The translations under genes and the position numbers were made by a program. Below the pieces are notes generated by a model. It was not told the DNA's origin, did no database searches, and worked only from the letters and a program-made list of their open reading frames with translations. Shown here piece after piece: positions 23,085-26,831 of a stretch of DNA of 26,831 bases. This DNA is from UBA11891 sp965658355 (GTDB lineage: Bacteria > Bacteroidota > Bacteroidia > Flavobacteriales > Flavobacteriaceae). The stretch's first letter is position 1, and the number at the start of each line of letters is the position of its first letter. Where the stretch lies: NCBI GenBank assembly GCA_965658355.1, contig CBFHRX010000025.1, positions 1-26,831 of the forward strand, read 5' to 3'.

Positions 23085-23114
23085 AAAATACTCAAAAGAG
23101 TTTAGGAGTATTTT
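23085..23114. promoter_or_regulatory. Inverted repeat AAAATACTC-N12-GAGTATTTT in front of the cupin gene
   Basis: Two perfect 9-base arms lie at 23085-23093 and 23106-23114, 20-49 bases before the cupin start. A smaller nested palindrome ACTCAAAAGAGT sits at 23090-23101. The TACTC/GAGTA core is the same as in the tandem repeats at 23140-23204. It could be an operator or a leader hairpin. Confidence 0.5.
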
Positions 23115-23139
23115 CTAAAGTACAATAAAAGCGCTAATG

Positions 23140-23204
23140 AGTCTACTCCTTTATTTAGTTTACTCTTTTTTTTAGTCTACTCTTTTTTGAGTGTACTTTT
23201 TTTA
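23140..23204. repeat. Four tandem 15-17-base repeats AGTYTACTC plus T run
   Basis: Units start at 23140, 23157, 23174 and 23190. Each reads AGT, a pyrimidine or G, TACT, mostly C, then a run of T. The array reaches the stop codon of the XRE gene (TAA at 23202-23204 on the minus strand). Embedded are GAGTCTACTC (23139-23148) and ACTCTTTTTTGAGT (23179-23192). The period of about 17 bases and the shared core with the inverted repeat at 23085-23114 suggest binding sites or replication slippage. Confidence 0.6.
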
Positions 23205-23426
23205 AGCCGATTCTTCAGGAAGCCCAAATAGGTCTTCAACCGTGCACCTAAGGGTCTTTGAAATTTTTAAGGCTAGCACAGTTGAAGGAACATAAACTCC
23301 GTTTTCGATAGCATTGATACTTTTTCGTGACACCTCAGCTTTCTCGGATATTTCTTGCTGTGTTAAGCCAGCTGATTTTCGATACTCTTCTAAATTGTTA
23401 AGTAGTTTTTTATGGTTTTTACCCAT
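23202..23426 (-). CDS. Small XRE-family helix-turn-helix regulator
   Basis: This 74-residue protein is a single Cro/CI-type HTH domain. Helices 2 and 3 are visible in LTQQEISEKAEVSRKSINAIENGVYVPS (about residues 21-48; the motif is given here in parts LTQQEISEKAEV and SRKSINAIENG), and the C-terminus TVEDLFGLPEESA is typical of the short YgzD-like regulators of Gram-positive and Bacteroidota genomes. It binds DNA as a dimer. It starts 2 bases after the stop of the DUF6249 gene, so the two form an operon, a frequent pairing of a tiny XRE regulator with a small membrane protein. The nearby GAGTA/TACTC cluster is a candidate target. Confidence 0.92.
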   Translation of the reverse strand: MGKNHKKLLNNLEEYRKSAGLTQQEISEKAEVSRKSINAIENGVYVPSTVLALKISKTLRCTVEDLFGLPEESA

Positions 23427-23428
23427 CC

Positions 23429-23824
23429 CTATTTTTTCTCAAATTTTTCTACGGCGTCTGTTAATTCTTGACTCGTATTTGGATACAGATAGCCAGCGAT
23501 TATGGTACCAATGCCAATAAAACCAATTAAGGCACCAACCCCTTTTAAGATATTTCCTAAGAAAAAATACCCAAGAGCAAATAGACCTAGCCCAACAAAG
23601 AGTGTCATAACACCACTTCTTCGATAATCGATAGGTTCCTTTTTTCGTTCTTCAAAAATAGAGAGTAGCTCTTCTACTTTAGAAGTATCCTCTAAGTTCT
23701 TGGAGATTTCAATCACAGCTTCTCTTTTGTTCTTAGCGTCTTTATAGAGCCAAATAAATACTGCTACTGGAATGATAATACCTGTTAGAATACCAAAAAT
23801 GGGAATAATAAGTCCTGCGTTCAT
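23429..23824 (-). CDS. DUF6249-like membrane protein
   Basis: I use ATG 23824 (MNAGLIIPIFGILTG), giving 131 residues; the upstream extension to 23902 has a Cys-rich, unlikely leader. There is one N-terminal helix (about residues 4-22), then a charged linker (about 25-60) with KREAVIEISKNLED, then two helices (about 70-88 and 92-110). This arrangement matches DUF6249 proteins, which are small membrane proteins of unknown role common in Bacteroidota. It precedes and is translationally close to the XRE regulator gene. Confidence 0.75.
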   Translation of the reverse strand: MNAGLIIPIFGILTGIIIPVAVFIWLYKDAKNKREAVIEISKNLEDTSKVEELLSIFEERKKEPIDYRRSGVMTLFVGLGLFALGYFFLGNILKGVGALIGFIGIGTIIAGYLYPNTSQELTDAVEKFEKK

Positions 23825-23843
23825 TGTTGTAAGATTTAAAAAT

Positions 23844-23887
23844 GTAACGCAAACGTAACATAAATAATATTGAGAAGCAAAGGTTAC
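23844..23887. promoter_or_regulatory. Three GTAAC/GTTAC elements in the DUF6249 leader
   Basis: GTAAC occurs at 23844-23848 and 23855-23859 as a direct repeat 11 bases apart, about one helical turn, and as the inverted form GTTAC at 23883-23887. The set lies 20-63 bases before the chosen start of the DUF6249 gene. Spacing by one turn is what response regulators often use; the regulator is unknown and the motif is short. Confidence 0.3.
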
Positions 23888-23966
23888 ACAAGGTATTTTC
23901 ACCCAAAAACGGCTTGGAGTAAAATAGTTGAAGAGGAACTAGTAGAGAGGATTGCTGAGAGCTATT

Positions 23967-23990
23967 GTGAAAGACTAAATAGGCTTTCAC
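23967..23990. repeat. Near-perfect 24-base palindrome GTGAAAG...CTTTCAC
   Basis: The arms GTGAAAGACTA and TAGGCTTTCAC pair at 10 of 11 positions around a 2-base centre. It lies between the end of the 24049-24243 gene and the DUF6249 gene. There is no T run on either strand, so it does not look like a terminator; an operator or a leader hairpin is more likely. Confidence 0.4.
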
Positions 23991-24048
23991 GCTTAGGTTG
24001 AGGGTGTGTTGTTAATTCCTTAACGAGCGAAAGAAATAGGTGTAGGTT

Positions 24049-24243
24049 TTAAGAAGCTCTGTTTTTCGGTTTTTTGTTTGGTATCCTGCCTTGATTTCCA
24101 ATCCCATCAAAGTCATTTGAATCCACAAAATTAGTATCGCGATTATTTTCTTTTCCGAAATCTCGGATGACAATCCTCAGATAAAAAAACAGGTATGTAA
24201 AAAATACGATCGAGCCTATTAAAAAGATTTGTTGATTACTCAT
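24049..24243 (-). CDS. Small single-helix membrane protein, 64 residues
   Basis: I choose ATG 24243 (MSNQQIFLIGSIVFFTYLFF), because the longer frame would run into the preceding gene. One helix spans about residues 5-24; the remainder is a polar tail with Asp, Asn and Lys (FGKENNRD, KKPKNRAS). No family is recognised. It begins 10 bases after the stop of the next small membrane protein gene, so the two are co-transcribed. Confidence 0.6.
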   Translation of the reverse strand: MSNQQIFLIGSIVFFTYLFFYLRIVIRDFGKENNRDTNFVDSNDFDGIGNQGRIPNKKPKNRAS

Positions 24244-24253
24244 AACGATAGTT

Positions 24254-24421
24254 TTATTGATTTCGTCTTTGTCTAATAGCGATGGCAAACCCTAGAATAG
24301 TAACCGGCCAAAGACCCACATAAATCCCCTCGAGCTCATGCCCTGTAAACCATAAATAAACGGAATAGACAAAGCTTAAGAAAGCTAAAATGATGGGGTA
24401 GTATTTTTCTAGAAATTTCAT
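24254..24421 (-). CDS. Small two-helix membrane protein, 55 residues
   Basis: The start at ATG 24421 gives MKFLEKYYPIILAFLSFVYS; the longer frame from 24448 adds a leader of no apparent value. Two hydrophobic segments (about residues 8-24 and 31-48) flank a short acidic loop (GHELEG), and the protein ends RQRRNQ. I have seen similar small proteins in flavobacterial genomes, without a known function. It is the first gene of a two-gene unit with the 64-residue membrane protein. Confidence 0.6.
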   Translation of the reverse strand: MKFLEKYYPIILAFLSFVYSVYLWFTGHELEGIYVGLWPVTILGFAIAIRQRRNQ

Positions 24422-24572
24422 TGAAATTAATTTATGATTGTATATCAATCTACAAATTATTGTTCAATAAGTCCTTATCAAATCATTAGTAGTGTCTAAT
24501 CAGCTTTGTAATTAGGGTTTAAGCGTTTACGTATGATGTGAAGTAGTAAGTGTTTCGTCTATTATTTTGAAT

Positions 24573-26129
24573 CTAAAATGACAAGATGTATTTCTCGACA
24601 AGTTGATTGAATTGCGTGCATTGATTTTCGATCCAAGTTTGCTCTTCTCCCATTTCGGCAGCCATTATTTCAGCAACTTGAGGCGCTAGGTTTTTGGCTT
24701 CTGTTGCATTCAGGAAAAGCGCTCGGGTTCTCCGGGCAAGCACATCTTCAACGCTCATGGCCATTTCTTCGCGTACGGCCCAAACGATTTGATTCTTACT
24801 GATATGTACTAGCTTACTTAAGCTTGTATTTCCCTCCTCATCTAAGGCGCTAATCTTTTCAATATCGGTGCCGTAAACATGTAAGGGGTTGGACCAATCA
24901 GAGTTGTAGTCATAGCCATGAATAGGCAAGCTTTGGGTGATACAGGCGCGTTCAGGCAATCCTCCTACCGACTGAGCCGTATTGATTAGATCTTCCGACA
25001 TTTTACGATAGGTAGTCCATTTACCGCCTAAAATGCTCACTAGTCCCGAGGTGCTTACGGTAACCTTATGGTGGCGAGAGATTTCTTTAGTAGCGCTCCC
25101 GTTATCTTCTGGAGCAGCTAGGGGTCGTAGTCCCGAGAAAACACTTTTTACATCTGCACGTGTAGGGGGAGTCGTCATATAGGCTCCCGCATTGTCTAGA
25201 ATGAAATCGATTTCTTCCTCTAGAGCAATGGGTTCTTCTAATGTCTGTTCGATTTGAGTATCAGTTGTTCCCACTACGACATACCCATTCCAAGGAACCG
25301 CAAAAAGAACACGCCCATCAGAGGTATGTGGTACCATAATAGCATGGGGTCCCTTTAAGAAAGAATTGTCTAAAACGATATGAACCCCTTGACTGGGTAC
25401 AATTAGTTTGCGACTATCGGGTTGGTCCATTTGAATAATTTGATCGGAGAACACTCCAGTAGCATTGATAACTACCTTAGCGGCGATCTCAAATTCTTCC
25501 CCACTTAGTCCGTCTTGGGCTTGTACCCCTGTGATCATATCCCCGTCCTTAACCAATGCTTTGACGCCTATATAATTCAATACACTAGCACCATGATTTT
25601 CGGCTGTTTGTGCTAGGCTTACAGCCATACGAGCATCGTCGAATTGGCCATCGTGATAGATAACACCACCGCGAAGTCCTTTTTTCTTCACATTGGGGAT
25701 GAGTTCAATGGTTTCGTCTCGTTCGAGTAGGGTCGAGGGGCCAAGGCCTAACTTCCCCGCCATCATATCGTAGATTTTAAGGCCTATTCCATAGAAAGGA
25801 CTGTTCCACCAGTCATAGGAGGGAATAACAAAACTGAGGTCTTGGACTAAATGCGGTGCATTTTTACGCATGATTCCTCTCTCTTTCAATGCTTCTATCA
25901 CCAAGGAGATATCGCCATTCTGAAGATACCGGACCCCTCCGTGTACTAATTTTGTACTTCTAGAAGAAGTCCCTTTAGCAAAGTCATGCTTTTCTAATAA
26001 GAGCGTTTTGTAGCCACGGCTGGCTGCGTCTACTGCGGCTCCCAATCCGGAGGCTCCCCCGCCGATGACAAGAACATCCCACGCTTTCTTTTTGGTGCGT
26101 ACTTTTTTAAGTTGTTGGTTTCTGTTCAT
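24573..26129 (-). CDS. glpD: Aerobic glycerol-3-phosphate dehydrogenase GlpD
   Basis: This 518-residue FAD enzyme oxidises sn-glycerol 3-phosphate to dihydroxyacetone phosphate and passes electrons to quinones at the inner membrane. The FAD motif VIGGGASGLG lies at residues 21-30, followed by the family-typical TSSRSTKLVHGGVRYL segment. The middle has VVGTTDT and FSGLRPL, and the C-terminal DAO_C domain carries VWAVREEMAMSVEDVLARRTR, which is diagnostic. The basic N-terminal tail (about 15 residues) is ordinary. The gene follows glpK with a 9-base gap. No glpF aquaglyceroporin gene is found downstream in this window; two small membrane protein genes come next. Confidence 0.96.
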   Translation of the reverse strand: MNRNQQLKKVRTKKKAWDVLVIGGGASGLGAAVDAASRGYKTLLLEKHDFAKGTSSRSTKLVHGGVRYLQNGDISLVIEALKERGIMRKNAPHLVQDLSFVIPSYDWWNSPFYGIGLKIYDMMAGKLGLGPSTLLERDETIELIPNVKKKGLRGGVIYHDGQFDDARMAVSLAQTAENHGASVLNYIGVKALVKDGDMITGVQAQDGLSGEEFEIAAKVVINATGVFSDQIIQMDQPDSRKLIVPSQGVHIVLDNSFLKGPHAIMVPHTSDGRVLFAVPWNGYVVVGTTDTQIEQTLEEPIALEEEIDFILDNAGAYMTTPPTRADVKSVFSGLRPLAAPEDNGSATKEISRHHKVTVSTSGLVSILGGKWTTYRKMSEDLINTAQSVGGLPERACITQSLPIHGYDYNSDWSNPLHVYGTDIEKISALDEEGNTSLSKLVHISKNQIVWAVREEMAMSVEDVLARRTRALFLNATEAKNLAPQVAEIMAAEMGEEQTWIENQCTQFNQLVEKYILSF

Positions 26130-26138
26130 TTTCTATTT

Positions 26139-26831
26139 CTATGACAATAGTTTAGGTACCCTTTGTTCCCATAGCTTTACGCATCGACTGGCATGCTTGT
26201 TTTCTTGTGGCATAAAGACTCGATCTTCCTTCCAAATGGCTTGTAGTTCGTTTTCGTCTTTCCAAAAGCCAACGGCGAGTCCGGCAAAAAAAGCAGCTCC
26301 AAGTGCAGTTGTCTCCGTTGTTTTGGGTCGAACGACTTTTTTCTGAAGTAAGTCGGCTTGAATTTGCATCAATAAATTATTTTCAGTCGCTCCTCCGTCT
26401 ACTTTAAGGGAAGAAAATGCTACTCCTGCATCTTTTTGCATCTCGATGATAATGTCTCTAGATCGCAAGGCAATGGCCTCCAGGGCAGCACGCGCAATAT
26501 GTCCTTTTTCCGTTCCGCGGGTTATTCCCATAATAGCCCCGGTGGCTTCAGAATCCCAATAGGGAGCGCCCAAACCGGACAGGGCAGGAACAAAAGTCAC
26601 GCCACCGTTATGTTCTACCGTATTGGCTAGGGCTTCGATTTCTGGAGCGCTGGAAATTATGTGTAGCTGATCCCGTAACCATTGAATAAGTGCTCCTGCA
26701 ATAAAGACGCTTCCCTCAAGCGCGTAAAAGGTTTTTCCATTGCGCTGCCATCCAATAGTAGTAAGCATTTTATGTTGGGATTCTACGGCTTTTTCGCCCG
26801 TATTCATAATGCAAAAACAGCCTGTTCCGTA
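26139..26831 (-). CDS. glpK: Glycerol kinase GlpK, C-terminal part (partial at window edge)
   Basis: The frame is open to the right edge of the window and covers 230 residues of a protein that normally has about 500. It begins with YGTGCF followed by MNTGEKAV, a signature of glycerol kinase, and continues with TTIGW, ALEGSVFIAGA, PALSGLGAPYWD and KVDGGATENNLLMQ, all typical of the FGGY kinase C-terminal domain. It phosphorylates glycerol to glycerol 3-phosphate, the substrate of the GlpD encoded 9 bases downstream. The true start is outside the window; the Met at 26807 is internal. Confidence 0.96.
   Translation of the reverse strand, partial: YGTGCFCIMNTGEKAVESQHKMLTTIGWQRNGKTFYALEGSVFIAGALIQWLRDQLHIISSAPEIEALANTVEHNGGVTFVPALSGLGAPYWDSEATGAIMGITRGTEKGHIARAALEAIALRSRDIIIEMQKDAGVAFSSLKVDGGATENNLLMQIQADLLQKKVVRPKTTETTALGAAFFAGLAVGFWKDENELQAIWKEDRVFMPQENKHASRCVKLWEQRVPKLLS

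Noticed and set aside
1..26831. CRISPR arrays, tRNA genes, insertion sequences, phage genes
   Set aside because: I looked for regularly spaced repeats, tRNA-like cloverleafs and transposase or integrase motifs on both strands and saw none; the repeats at 23140-23204 have no spacers of CRISPR type.

Overview
The window looks like a chromosomal segment of a Bacteroidota bacterium, most likely a marine or aquatic member of the Flavobacteriaceae. The evidence is the AT-rich DNA, the near-absence of Shine-Dalgarno sites, many short A/T-rich intergenic gaps, and protein families that I associate with this phylum (DUF6503, DUF6356, DUF6249, VPS10/BNR propeller proteins, secreted cupins). I see no rRNA, tRNA, CRISPR array, transposase or phage gene. 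Most of the window is housekeeping or metabolic DNA with a modest accessory part.

Layout, left to right. (1) 1-1129: 5' part of a DEAD-box RNA helicase (minus; its C-terminal end lies outside the window) with an unusual DEFD box. (2) 1334-2050: secreted DUF6503-like protein (plus), convergent with a three-gene minus-strand set (DUF6356 protein, an unlisted 59-residue membrane protein, a membrane-anchored HNH nuclease) whose last stop codon overlaps that of the DUF6503 gene. (3) 2904-3779: sterol desaturase/fatty-acid hydroxylase. (4) 4215-6273: a very tight operon DoxX-like / TspO-like / alpha-beta hydrolase, directly behind a strong terminator. (5) 6315-9563: a secreted VPS10/BNR beta-propeller protein of 1082 residues. 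(6) 9719-13691: a tightly overlapping operon GntP-type permease / RidA / D-serine dehydratase-like PLP enzyme / M19 dipeptidase. (7) 14090-16213: catalase-peroxidase katG, divergent from operon 6 and closed by a clear terminator, followed by an unrecognised ORF. (8) 16819-17949: DAO-family FAD oxidoreductase; 18057-19892: secreted GH2 glycosidase; 20027-20818: secreted tandem ABM-like protein with a clear terminator. (9) 20996-22496: SDR oxidoreductase plus a four-helix membrane protein (plus). (10) 22595-23824: secreted cupin, a cluster of GAGTA/TACTC repeats, a small XRE regulator and a DUF6249 membrane protein. (11) 24049-24421: two tiny membrane proteins. (12) 24573-26831: glpD and the 3' part of glpK.

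How the genes work together. The most coherent functional unit is 9719-13691. GntP permeases include D-serine carriers (DsdX). The PLP enzyme has the Lys and His-x-Cys zinc signature of D-serine dehydratase/D-threonine aldolase. RidA destroys the 2-aminoacrylate that serine dehydratases release. M19 dipeptidases release D-amino acids from dipeptides. I read the operon as uptake and catabolism of D-amino acids, possibly peptidoglycan-derived. The glpK-glpD pair phosphorylates glycerol and oxidises glycerol 3-phosphate. The most intriguing unexplained structure is the repeat-rich 23085-23204 segment between the XRE regulator gene and the cupin gene. Functional statements beyond family membership are inference; no database search was possible.
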